Assembly: GCF_001039355.2 (NCBI RefSeq)
Contig: NW_019774770.1
Span: 62,001-126,000, forward strand
Length of the DNA: 64,000 nt
Direction of reading: 5' to 3'
Origin: Lingula anatina
Taxonomy: Eukaryota > Brachiopoda > Lingulata > Lingulida > Lingulidae
Shown here one piece after another: positions 25,291 through 37,154 of the stretch (the stretch's first letter is position 1; every line of letters begins with the position of its first letter). The position numbers and the translations under genes were made by a program. The notes beneath the pieces were generated by a model. That model was not told the origin of the DNA, did not search any database, and was given only the letters and a program-made list of their open reading frames with translations.

Positions 25291-26945
25291 TGCAGCTTTG
25301 TATGGGTAAAAAACTTGCCTTTTTCGTGATATTGCGATGATTATTGTAAGCAAACAAGCCGTCACGTGGATAGAAACAATCGTAAGTACAAACCCATTGT
25401 TTACATACAGATATCGTATCCTTAAAAAATCTTTTTGTATATGAGATATCATAATAAGTAAAAAAACAACAACATGGACTTTGACACCAACCCTTGCCAA
25501 GGGACTTGGTACCAGGAACTTTGCCACAATGTTTTACTGGGACCAGCTTCCTGATTCAAGTGCACTCAGTGACCTAAAAGAAATTTTGTGCAATACTAAC
25601 AGCAAAAAGTAAACTATTTCAATTAAATGTGAGTCATTGTGTTCAGTAATGCCTGGGAAATAAAGATAATTCTCAAATAGTAATTTTGCTTTGGTTGAAT
25701 AATAATTGAATATCTGCAGTCGTGCAATTGGGTGTACAATGAAACCTTTCATTACAACTTACTTGCACAAAGCACCATGTTATCTCAGAATAGTCAATAC
25801 ATTCAAATAATTACCACATGCTAGAATTTCTAAAATGTAATTGCGAGTGGTCACTGCTGTACATGAGATTTTTATGATCAATGCATTAAAATGGATGGTT
25901 TTACACACATTTTTACACTCAACTAAACTCCATCCCCACATTAATTCGTTTAGATATTCAAGTATGGAAATGGCATGTACCCTACATTGACTAAATATGT
26001 TAATTCAAGCTCCATGGTGCATAATGTTTGGTTTCCATTCTTGAAAAAGGTCTCTTATTTACCCTATCATATAGGCTTCTCTGCATGCTTAACAATAACA
26101 GTCACTGCCATGTATAAAAAGGTCTTAAAAGAGAGCTTTGCAAACCACATCTTCGTATGTGTAAAAATAATATGAAAACGTATCTTACAACACCATATTG
26201 TGTTGAAGATTTGTATCCAAAAACAAAAAGTAAAAATAAAACAGACTAAGAAAGGAAAAGAAAAACACCTGTTTTAATGGCTGACAAATATCAGATTTTG
26301 CATCAGCATTCATTGAGCTTGAAAGCGAGAGCACCTGCTTTTGGAGTTATGTCCATCTACTACACATGGAAGTGTTTTATTTCATGCCAATATAACCGAA
26401 TCATTACCGATCTCTGATTTTCTACACGTCATTTTAGTGGATAAATGATCGTTATCGTTCTACAATTAGGACAGTTAAATTTTATTATATGTAAAACACA
26501 TGTTCAGGTGTCTTCTGATTTGAAAAGGTAGTAAACTAATCTTAAGGGTTAGGCATTGCAGAAAACATAACAATCTTCACTTATCTCTCCATATCCTTGT
26601 TTTGAAACATGACTTTTGGCAACCTATGCCTAGCCAGTGTTAACTTACAATGTAAACAGTGCCCAATTTTTTCATTAATTTCAGATCTTGGCAGTAATTG
26701 TGATCACATCTTGGGTTTATGTCATTGCTGCAGGCAGGTTTGCATCTCTGAAGTTTATACCTGCATCACAGTGAGAATTACCAGAGAGAAAGAAGCCTTG
26801 AAAGACAAGTGATTTATGTGAGATCTCCAGAAATTTTTTAATTCACCAATCATTTAAAAATTAACAGAGACTTAGCAGTTCGCTATCACTTGTGAAGTAA
26901 TGAAATGCCCTGTTGGCCCTTCAAGAAGGTTCCAATGGATGCAAG
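25291..26945 (+). other. Probable 5' region or intron of the RPC9 gene
   Basis: No recognisable coding exon. Contains a 26-codon frame at 25474-25554 that starts in a strong context (AACATGG). If RPC9 is transcribed from the promoter near 25.25 kb, much of this is an intron or long 5' UTR. Confidence 0.35.
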
Positions 26946-27680
26946 ATGGAGGTGATAGATGAGAATGCTTCTATGCTAAGCAACTTTGAGATTTACACTC
27001 TGTTAAAAGATATTCAGCAAGGACAACACGGGCAGAAAAAACCAAGCAAACAGCAGCAGCAGCTTTCCACCATTTCCTATGAAACAATCAAATACTTAGA
27101 GAAAACACCCTGCAAGCATCAAAGCTCAGAAATTATTGCTGACTTTATCAAGGCATTGGAGCCCTTCAAGCTGAGTAAAGCTGAAAAGATACAGCTGCTA
27201 AACCAAAGACCCTCCACTGCTGTAGAAATCCAGTTACTGATCGAGGAAAGTGAAGAGAGACTGACAGAAGAACAGATTGAACAGCTTTTGGATTTGATTC
27301 TCAGTAAGTGGCAATTTTTTTAACAACACTGATAAGTTATGTTATGTTTTTACTTGTTTTTTTTTTCTTTCTTTTTGGTCACGTATTTGTAATCACAGTC
27401 TCTTTAACTCTTATCTTTCGATCAGAAAGAATATCTCCCCTTAAAGGGTCTTTAAAGTAAAAAAAATGTATTTGAATGTTTAGATTTTTACAGTACTTCA
27501 CTACAGAATTTCAATTTGTCTTTGTGTCTGATAGAGAGTATGTCACTGTTAAAGATCTGCATTCCTTTAAGTTTTTGCTTGAGTAATTAAATAATATTTG
27601 TACTTTTTTCAGATACACTCCCAGGAGACGAGACAGCTGAAGATTGTAGCGGGAACGAACCAATGGAAGAGCAGTCTTGA
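26946..27680 (+). CDS. CRCP: RNA polymerase III subunit RPC9 (CRCP)
   Basis: Subunit of the RNA polymerase III stalk, which pairs with RPC8 and acts in initiation at tRNA and 5S genes; the vertebrate protein was also described as the CGRP receptor component. Coding exons are 26946-27303 and 27613-27680, joined in phase 1 with consensus sites (CTCA/GTAAGT and TTTTTTCAG), giving about 141 residues, close to the human length. I start at the ATG at 26946, where MEVIDENASMLSNFEI aligns with the human start, because the frame upstream offers only a TTG. Family motifs include YETIKYLEKTPC, LSKAEKIQLLNQRP and the run EESEERLTEEQIE. The C-terminus is acidic (EPMEEQS), as in human. It is head to head with LMBRD2. 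A Q-rich insert (KQQQQ) sits near residue 40. Confidence 0.95.
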
Positions 27681-27990
27681 TGACCACAGAGATTAGTTAA
27701 AAAGGACACAAAGTAAATAATACAGAGACCTGTGAAGTAGTCTGACTGATTCTGTTAGGAGAGACTGAGTTGAGACAACAACAATCATTATTGCGTTGAG
27801 TAATAATACTCCCAGACCATAGCATAGACCACTGATCTCAAGTGAAGACAGTCATTATTGAAGCTAAGGATAATTCCCACTTTTTGATATCCAGCTAACT
27901 TTATCAGGTGATCCAAGCACACATTCCACGGTGTAAACTGTGCACAAACCTCTAGACTTTTCATTACATTGTATAGCCACAGCCAGCATA

Positions 27991-28119
27991 ATGTTGGAGT
28001 TGGACCTAGAGTCCCAGCTTGTGTACTATGTCATTGTGATCCCTATTACTGTCATCATTGTGGCCTTGTATTCCTACATGGCCTGGTTTGGCAGGCAAAT
28101 GTATGCTAGTAATGGGTAG
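27991..28119 (+). CDS. Unrecognised 42-residue single-pass membrane peptide
   Basis: A short open frame 310 bp after the RPC9 stop codon, on the same strand and before any good polyadenylation signal, so it may lie in the RPC9 mRNA as a second cistron. The ATG has A at -3. The product starts acidic (MLELDLESQ), has one hydrophobic segment of about 24 residues (from LVYYVIVIPITV to YMAWFG) and ends with a short polar tail (RQMYASNG). That is the shape of a small integral membrane protein: acidic side, anchor, and one Arg just after the anchor. I do not recognise the family. A chance frame is possible, but the clean amphipathic layout in an otherwise uninformative UTR argues against it. Confidence 0.5.
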   Translation: MLELDLESQLVYYVIVIPITVIIVALYSYMAWFGRQMYASNG

Positions 28120-29577
28120 TGGACAGGCCAAGGAAATAGGACAAGGGTTAAGTAAGGCAAAGTCAATTGATGTGAAGATAACATCTCGCAAGTCATTTGG
28201 TGTGGGTTTCACGAAAAAACTTCTATTAAGATAAATTGGTCTAAGTTTTTAAACCAGAAATCTAGTCTAGTTGAAGATAAATCCAGAGCAATCCACTTAA
28301 ATAGTTTTTGTGTGAAACATTGTCCCTCTTGTTTTGAAATTGGGTGCAGTATTTCATATTACTACTGATTTTTCTTGGGTCACGGTGGTTTAAATTTTGG
28401 TTTCAAGAGTTTGGAACAATTTTCGGGCTCAAGTAATTTTGTGGAATGCCCTTGATTTATAGTCATTGTAAGTTGAATCTTTTTATCTTTGAAAAATTTT
28501 AAGATGGTGGTTTTTGAGTGAATCTTGTATTCAGTACAATGAAGAGCGTTGTGTCCTGTCCAATGAGTCCTAATCATCTTTTACCTTTTTATATATGCAC
28601 TGAATAGTAATAAGTATGAAATAAGTTTTCAAAGAAGAAAACCTATTCTTTACTTTATTCTAGTGAGACATGTTGCCCAGGTTAATGCATTTCAGTTTGC
28701 AAGAAAAAGAAGTTCAAGATACGTTACACCAGCACCAAAGCACAAAAGTCTAACAGTACTGCATCTCGTGAAAAAAAGACATTAAATGATGTTACCACAT
28801 TAATAACAACACCTGCCAGATCGACCGACTAAAGGTGCTTTTTTTTCTTTTGGTAAACTATGGAAGATAGCCAGGAATGAGTCATTGTAAGACATAGTAG
28901 TTCCACCTGAACATGTTTAATGTATTTTTGCCTATGGCTTGTAGAGAGTTCGTCACCAACCACTCGCTCGCTACTATGTATCATTCTACACATGTCTCTA
29001 TAGTTAGACGTTATTACTTCAAATCCAGATTTTCTTTTTGTTAATATATGATATTTATCTATTTACTTTTGATGGTTAGATGGCCCTATAAGATGGCCTA
29101 ACGTGCCTGGTGCTTTTGTGTACATTCATGTCGAAAAGATTATGGTTTGTAAGTGATGGTATTGGTTTTTTGTGTTTATAAAGAGCCACAGGTAGACATT
29201 TTTGAAATTTTTAATTCACCTTGCAAGATCTAATTTAAAACGTTGCATTCACTATTTATAGTACTAGCATTTCATTCGTTTTCTTATTCAAATATTCTGC
29301 AATACGGGCCTTTGATCAGCAGATTCAGAGATCGAATTCTACATGGTGTCATGGTCAGCAACCTCGGACATTTGGTATTGAACCAGATGTTAATGGGAAA
29401 AGGAATATTTCATTGTTTGAGGACGTGTTGGTCACAGGTCCCCAACGTACTACAAGCAGTCAAAACATTTTTATGTTCCTCCTTTTTTGTTTACTTCACT
29501 ATGTGATATGATTTAGTTACAAGTTATAACTGGGCACCTTTGTTGTGGTATTATTATCACAAAATCTTAATTATGTA
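28120..29577 (+). other. Probable RPC9 3' UTR, no further gene seen
   Basis: AT-rich sequence with no recognisable coding region. It ends at the first well-formed AATAAA. Confidence 0.4.
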
Positions 29578-29583
29578 AATAAA
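29578..29583 (+). terminator. Candidate polyadenylation signal for RPC9 and the micropeptide frame
   Basis: AATAAA in GTAAATAAAATATC, the first canonical signal found downstream of the RPC9 stop on this strand. It is 1.9 kb away, so a nearer variant signal may be used instead. Confidence 0.4.
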
Positions 29584-31957
29584 ATATCAGAAAATATGGC
29601 GAACTGTTTTCAGTATGTTACTTCTGCTATATTACGTTATCGGAAACACGATGTATTGGACGATAAATTTTGCTATTATAATGCGACACCTTGTTCAGGA
29701 GGTAAATGAACCTACCCTCAATATATTAATTCTATCCAAGTCTGTATATCATTAATGTAAATGTAAATCTAAAAACAGGTTTGAGAGGAAAGGAGAAATT
29801 GGAGGGAGCGACATTCAGGAAACCCTCGCTTCTGGACGGAAATGCAATCAAGATCGCATGTAAGACACGTTGGCTTTGATGTTGTAAACCAGTAGCGCTG
29901 GTTTTGTACCCGCTACTTCACCAGTCACGAGCACTATTGTTTTCGAGCTCTTGGTTGACGCATATATATATGTAAGCTTACTCTATCAATAACTCTCTTC
30001 GAAAAGTCACTCCATACATAGCCCGACGCGAGTTCACTTCATTTTAAAATTCCCTTACACGGCTATATCTCCCAAGAAGCGTGCATATATGGAAATTTGA
30101 AAATAAAGAAGCTGGCACCATCGGGTCTGGAGCACATAGTGAATATAGAAAAAGGGGTTTGAATTTGATTAAAATGTCTTATGTGATGTGAGACACTTAA
30201 AAATGCAAGACAACAGTTGATCTTAAATTTTTGCCGACAGTTGTGGCCCATTTTCGTCCGGAATAATACAGAAGTCAGGGTGGTCGTAAATTTTCGATCT
30301 TGAAAATAAGACCAACTTTATGGGTTAAGTTGTTCGGAAGACGGGGTAGGTTTACTGGTCTTAGGTCAAGAGTGACCGAGTTCATAGGTACGTGAAGTCA
30401 AAGGCCACACTGTTCAACCTCAAGGACATCCTACCTATCGAAAATACAATATCACGCGATGCTATCTAAGGCAAAGTTGTTACCAGTTATGTCCAAGACG
30501 GGTAATTGACCACCATTCATAAACCTCAAGAAAATTTAGGATAAGTTTGACTAAACTTGTTGATATTTGGTTACAATTTTTTTTCGGGACTAGAAGCACA
30601 TTGCCTAACGCGATTTTTAGTACTTGTTAATTTTTTCCCTATTGTCAGCACTCCAGGTGCCAATAAAATACTTCATTAACAACTGGAATTAAAATTGAGT
30701 CATCAGCAATGATGTAAAGATACCTTGCTAGAGGTAAAACTATTAACATGGTACCAATCTGTTTAGATAGAAAAACATTCACTGCCTGTTTAGAATAAAA
30801 ATGTTCGTTGCCGCTCGCTCTTAATCACATTTATTTCGTAACTTGAATTTGAAAATATAGATATAGTTTATCCCACTCTTTGACAAGCGTGTTAATGCAG
30901 TAAGTCCCAAAGTCACGCGGCCGTCCATGTGCCTTCCCCCACGGGCAGTGTCTTGTTGCAAATGTACAAGGGTACTTTTCCATAGATGAGCGTCTGACCG
31001 GAAGATGAACTGTAAAGAAAAAAGATAGGAATAATAGGGACAGTTTATTGGATAACAAAATATGTGTAAACCATAAATTATGTTGTTTACCGTGCTGTGT
31101 TCGTCGTCTTCTTTTTATAGGAACTATCAGCAATGTAATTTCCTTATGATGCTGGAATGTGTCTTCTTTGTCAGTTCTCTTTTTTCTGGCGCCGTGAGTA
31201 TAATCTAATATGCTTGATGAAATTTTAAAAGATTTTTTTCTGTTTTCTTTAGCATACCTTTCTATATCATAGCAATTTAATCACCAGAGAAAGGGACTCA
31301 ATGAAATAGATTGATCCAACAGACTTAGAAAGTATGACGTAAAAAGACCGTTATTCAATCAAATATTGCATAACAACTGAAACGTAGCGAAATTACTTCG
31401 TCTTTTTGCTATTTAACTCAACCTTTTCCTCAGTTTGGCCACGTAGTGTATTAATTCCTTTTCTTCCTCACGAAACAAAAACGTGATGTTACCTGTCATT
31501 TTTTTTCACGTGGCATTGAGAACGAGGTCACTCTCTGGAACACGTTTCATTCATTCATTCATTTTTTTGTATTGTCGTAAACATGTTGTGGACAATTTTA
31601 TATGTTATGGTCATTCACCTACTCGTATCTCAATTTAAGTATATGTTTCAGTGTGGTGACACGTCCCTTTGAAAAGTGGGGCGTGGTGACATACGGAACG
31701 GTTGGTGGGTGACCGTCCACGCGTAAACCTCGTGTGCGAACCTCTTACCATACCTTCCAACGCTCCGGGTCATAAATTACATTTACAAATCTGAAAAAAA
31801 AAAACAATAACGAAAATTATACAGAATAAATTATCGCATGGATCTTCTTAATTCGTCAATAAATGTCAGTGAAACGGAGGCAAACTTTATATAGCGTTCG
31901 CGTCTAGGCAATGCTCCCATAGTGTGATTTTGCCGAAGTTACAGGGCAGGTAAGGTA
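29584..31957. other. Intergenic, with one exon-like patch
   Basis: Mostly AT-rich and featureless. On the minus strand at 30821-31009 there is a 62-codon open stretch directly after a strong acceptor (pyrimidine tract then TTTACAG) and overlapping an AATAAA near its stop. It is GC-richer than its surroundings and could be a terminal exon of an unknown minus-strand gene. I recognise no family and see no upstream exon. Confidence 0.3.
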
Positions 31958-32045
31958 TACGTCATCTTGGGAGGTATAAAACCCGAGACGTTCAAGTATA
32001 CGGCACATTATAGTCTTGACACCCGGTGTGTATGGGGGAGAACAG
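31958..32045 (+). promoter_or_regulatory. Candidate SLC26 promoter and first untranslated exon
   Basis: A CRE-like TACGTCA (about 31959) and a TATA box (GGTATAAAACCC, TATAAAA at 31975-31981) lie 400 bp before the SLC26 start codon. Donors at about 32045 (ACAG/GTGAAG) or 32071 (CTCAG/GTGGGC) could splice to the acceptor at 32374 (TTTTTACAG), five bases before the ATG. Confidence 0.5.
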
Positions 32046-32378
32046 GTGAAGAAAAGGGTCGCACTCTCAGGTGGGCTATTTTCATCGTTATATTTGTTTG
32101 TTTCCTTTGTTTATTTTGCAAATATGCCGTACTCATGTGTATATATTTGTATCATCTTAATAAGTATACAAAATTGTTTTTATTTTGTTTGTTTTTTGTT
32201 TCATATTTCTATTTATTTATTTTTCTTTATTTTCTTTATCGTATTCTTTTATAATATTTATTTTTAAGCATAAATCTGTACATATTTATTGATGTGCATT
32301 CAAGATCAAAAGACAAACAACATTTATTGCTAGGTATCTTACCAGTTAAAAGTGGTGTTGTCACATTTTTACAGAACA

Positions 32379-35300
32379 ATGGAGGATATTTACATTGAGC
32401 AGCAACAACAGTTTGCAGATTCTTCTGTTCGCAAGAGAGGTGTTTCAGACCCATCCAAATTACAAGTGGACCGACCAGTCTTCACCCAGAAAGAGTTCGA
32501 TGATGGCTACGACTTTCATGAAGACGAAAAGAAGACACTGAAAGAGCGCTTGCGAGCCTGCAAAAGACGCTGCTGCTTCTCGTCTGGCAAAAAAACGCGC
32601 GATTTCTTCCTCAGGTTATTCCCGTTTATTTCCTTGGTCAGAAACTACAAATTCCCGGACTGGATTCCAGGTGATATCATCTCGGGGCTGACGGTGGGCG
32701 TGCTGCAACTTCCGCAGGGTAAGTTAACGAAAAGCAGGCGTTTTCCGAGCGACCTATCACTTGTAATGCTTTAGATTGTCATTAAAACACACCAGTTGTA
32801 ATTTGAGTTGATAAAAAAATTATTTTGGTTATTATTAATTTTCTTCTTCTTCTTCTTCTTCTCCTCCTCCTCCTCCTCTTTATAGAACACATTCTGTAAT
32901 TTTTCGAATTTAAAACGTATATTGGACGAGCTATTTATCGAATACGATTGCGGTAAGAAATATTAGTGTTATTGTCTCATTTCACTAAAAGGGCAATTTA
33001 GATACATCTCTATATATTTTACGCTTCACAAAATATCTTTAGTTGTAAATTGTAACCAATGGACATTTTCGATTTGGCCAGGTTTAGTTATTCAGTCCGC
33101 CTTGGGGGCAAAATTTGACTGATTTCGTGATATCCGTTTCGTTTTGATTATCTAAACAGTATATTGCGCCGGATCATTACACCCCGAAAAAGGGTGGCTT
33201 GAAGAAATTTGTCATGAACACAAAATATGGCAATTGAGCAAACAATGCGATTTAAGCCTTAGTTCGGAACATACCCATTAACAAAAACTGACGAACAGAC
33301 GGGCATGCAGGAAAGGACGCACGCGCGCACACGCACTCACACAGAAACACGCACACGCGTACCAAGAGAGAGAGAGAGAGAGAGGGAGAGATAGGGTGAG
33401 AGATCGTCCTTTTCACTGTATACTCACACAACGACAACGGTGCAAATGAGATATACCTTGAACAAAAAGGTACACTTACGTTGTCAACAATCAATCAAAT
33501 CTATCGAGACCGAGACAACGGTAACAGGGCTTTTATCAATGAAAAATACAGCCGCTAAGTAAATTCCTCCCAACACGCACGAATGCCTACTGAAAGAAGG
33601 ACATTGTTATACTAGCAACTATCAAAACTTCTTTAAAAAAAAATGAAAATGTCCGTCGTTAGTAAAAAGCTTTTTTTCGTAAATGTGTTGAGTTGCTTGC
33701 ACATCGTTTTATCCCGAAAATTCGTAGAATGATGGAGAATGGTATTTTTCCCGATAATGCACTGTGGTTTTGCTATTTCCTTTTTTTTTCATTACCGCAC
33801 AAAATTACGTTGTGCTTCAAAAAATTAAAGGACATACGTTTATTGAAAAAATAACCATTTATATCGCATTTTAAAAGCTCGTAACAAGATGGTTATATCA
33901 TTCATAAGAGGTAGACGGAAGGATAGGCAGGCAAGAAGGAACCTTTTGATCCATTATTTTCGATTGTCCATGGTATTTGTTTTTTGTTTAATTTTTTAAA
34001 CTTTCATCTTTTTGTTACATTTCATGACGTTTATGAAATTTGTCCTTTTTGTCTGTGTAATTAATTTATTTTCTATTTCAGGTGTTGCGTACTCCTTGCT
34101 GGCCAGCTTGCCACCAATCAACGGCCTCTACGTATCGTTTTTTCCTCCACTCCTTTACTTTTTTATGGGGACATCAAGACATGCGTCTGTAGGCAAGTTA
34201 ACGGCGTGTACACCCGCTTTGTTCTTAATATTCTTATGTCATAATTCTAATGCCTTTTCAGAACAACTTAATTTCGATCATGAAGACAATTTATATTGCA
34301 TCATATCACGCGATTTTTGAGAGCGGCATGGCCAACCTAAAGTTCTGAAACAGTCCAAGGTCGGTCGTTGCATAAGCTCAGCTAATCATTCAACATTTTC
34401 AGTCAGTGCTTTTTTTCTGAACAATGCCACTTCTGCTACGCTTGCGCAAGATGGATAGATTAATGTTCAAAACAAAGAATACTTTGTGGATTGGTACTGT
34501 CCGTAGATGTTGCGCGTCGTTACGTGTGGTGCAAAATAAGACAAAAGCTCTCTTTGATTACACGCACCTTGGACCTAAATATAGAAGGANGTGAACGAAA
34601 AGCAGGCGTTTTCCGAGCGACCTATCACTTGTAATGCTTTAGATTGTCATTAAAACACACCAGTTGTAATTTGAGTTGATAAAAAAATTATTTTGGTTAT
34701 TATTAATTTTCTTCTTCTTCTTCTTCTTCTTCTTCTTCTTCTTCTCCTCCTCCTCCTCCTCTTTATAGAACACATTCTGTAATTTTTCGAATTTAAAACG
34801 TATATTGGACGAGCTATTTATCGAACACGATTGCGGTAAGAAATATTAGTGTTATTGTCTCATTTCACTAAAAGGGCAATTTAGATACATCTCTATATAT
34901 TTTACGCTTCACAAAATATCTTTAGTTGTAAATTGTAACCAATGGACATTTTCGATTTGGCCAGGTTTAGTTATTCAGTCCGCCTTGGGGGCAAAATTTG
35001 ACTGATTTCGTGATATCCGTTTCGTTTTGATTATCTAAACAGTATATTGCGCCGGATCATTACACCCCGAAAAAGGGTGGCTTGAAGAAATTTGTCATGA
35101 ACACAAAATATGGCAATTGAGCAAACAATGCGATTTAAGCCTTAGTTCGGAACATACCCATTAACAAAAACTGACGAACAGACGGGCATGCAGGAAAGGA
35201 CGCACGCGCGCACACGCACTCACACAGAAACACGCACACGCGTACCAAGAGAGAGAGAGAGAGAGAGAGTGAGGGAGAGATAGGGTGAGAGATCGTCCTT

Positions 35301-37108
35301 TTCACTGTATACTCACACAACGACAACGGTGCAAATGAGATATACCTTGAACAAAAAGGTACACTTACGTTGTCAACAATCAATCAAATCTATCGAGACC
35401 GAGACAACGGTAACAGGGCTTTTATCAATGAAAGATACAGCCGCTAAGTAAATCCCTCCCAACACGCACGAATGCCTACTGAAAGAAGGACATTGTTATA
35501 CTAGCAACTATCAAAACTTCTTTTAAAATAATGAAAATGTCCGTCGTTAGTAAAAAGCTTTTTTTCGTAAATGTGTTGAGTTGCTTGCACGTCGTTTTAT
35601 CCCGAAAATTCGTAGAATGATGGAGAATGGTATTTTTCCCGATAATGCACTGTGGTTTTGCTATTTCCTTTTTTTTTTTTTTTTTTCATTACCGCACAAA
35701 ATTACGTTGTGCTTCAAAAAATTAAAGGACATACGTTTATTGAAAAAAATAACCATTTATATCGCATTTTAAAAGCTCGTAACAAGGATAGGCAGGCAAG
35801 AAGGAACCTTTTGATCCATTATTTTCGATTGTCCATGGTATTTGTTTTTTGTTTAATTTTTTAAACTTTCATCTTTTTGTTACATTTCATGAAGTTTATG
35901 AAATTTGTCCTTTTTGTCTGTGTAATTAATTTATTTTCTATTTCAGGTGTTGCGTACTCCTTGCTGGCCAGTTTGCCACCAATCAACGGCCTCTACGTAT
36001 CGTTTTTTCCTCCACTCCTTTACTTTTTTATGGGGACCTCAAGACATGCGTCTGTAGGCAAGTTAACGGCGTGTACACCCACTTTGTTCTTAATATTCTT
36101 ATGTCATAATTCTAATGCCTTTTCAGAACAACTTAATTTCGATTATGAAGACCATTTTTATTGCATCACATCACGCGATTTTTGAGAACGGCATGGCCAA
36201 CCTTAAGTTCTGAAACAGTCCAAGGTCGGTCGTTGCATAAGCTCAGCTAATCATTCAACATTTTCAGTCAGTGCTTTTTTTCTGAACAATGCCACTTCTG
36301 CTACGCTTGCGCAAGATGGATAGATTAATGTTCAAAACAAAGAATACTTTGTGGATTGGTACTGTCCGTAGATGTTGCGCGTCGTTACGTGTGGTGCAAA
36401 AAAAGACAAAAGCTCTCTTTGATTGCACGCACCTAGCAATAGTAACGATGTCAAGATCTTAGACACGGTGTCTAACGAAGACGGAGATATACTGTTTTAA
36501 TTGATTAATAACAAAATGCACGTTATACTCTTTCATTTGCCATAACTAAATGGAATTACGCATGCTTGTTTGAAGTACCTGTCACGTTTCACAAGAGTGC
36601 ATCTAGTAATGTGCAAACGTTGGTTCGACGAAGGTTGAATGAAGGTTAAAGAAAATACAAAGTTGGAAAAATAGATATAAAGAAGTATTAAAATTTCTAT
36701 TCATCACGAAATAATGAAATGATGGAAAAGAAAAAAAACATAAGGACACTAAATTTTAAAAAAATCATTAAAAATGAAAGAAAACATGTTTGTAAGAGAA
36801 GTTTTTTCGTTATCCAGGCACGATGGGCGTGACCTCCATTATGGTAGGGTCCGTAGTGGACCGGGAGGTGCTCAACTACTTCAGCCACATCAACAACACA
36901 CTGGACCACTACAACGACGACCAAGACATGACGCAGTTTAAACTGGGCGTGGCCACAGCTATCACATTCCTGGCAGGAGTTTGGCAGGTAAGGCGTGTGT
37001 GGTGTGTGTGCGTGTGTGCGCGCGCGCGTGCGAGCACGCGCCAGTGGTATATGTGCGGATGGGGCGGGTACACATGTAGGTGCATAGCACAACTGACTCT
37101 TGCTTTAA

Positions 37109-37154
<46 letters not shown>

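Noticed and set aside
25183-25527. 114-codon minus-strand frame over the LMBRD2/RPC9 promoter
   Set aside because: No recognisable similarity, overlaps the promoter motifs, and lacks splice context; the hydrophobic stretch comes from AT-rich composition.
25474-25554. 26-codon frame with a strong start context upstream of RPC9
   Set aside because: Too short to judge, no donor to join it to RPC9, and RPC9 already has a family-matching start.
28006-28212. 68-codon minus-strand frame opposite the micropeptide
   Set aside because: Starts in non-coding sequence and has no hydrophobic or domain pattern; the + strand frame is the better candidate.
31649-31774. 41-codon minus-strand frame in a GC-richer patch
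   Set aside because: No similarity, no hydrophobic segment, and no link to the exon-like patch at 30821-31009.
33252-33494. Minus-strand frame of about 80 codons, repeated at 35135-35383
   Set aside because: It appears twice only because the intron block is duplicated; it crosses the GA repeat and has Ser/Leu repeats typical of microsatellite translation.
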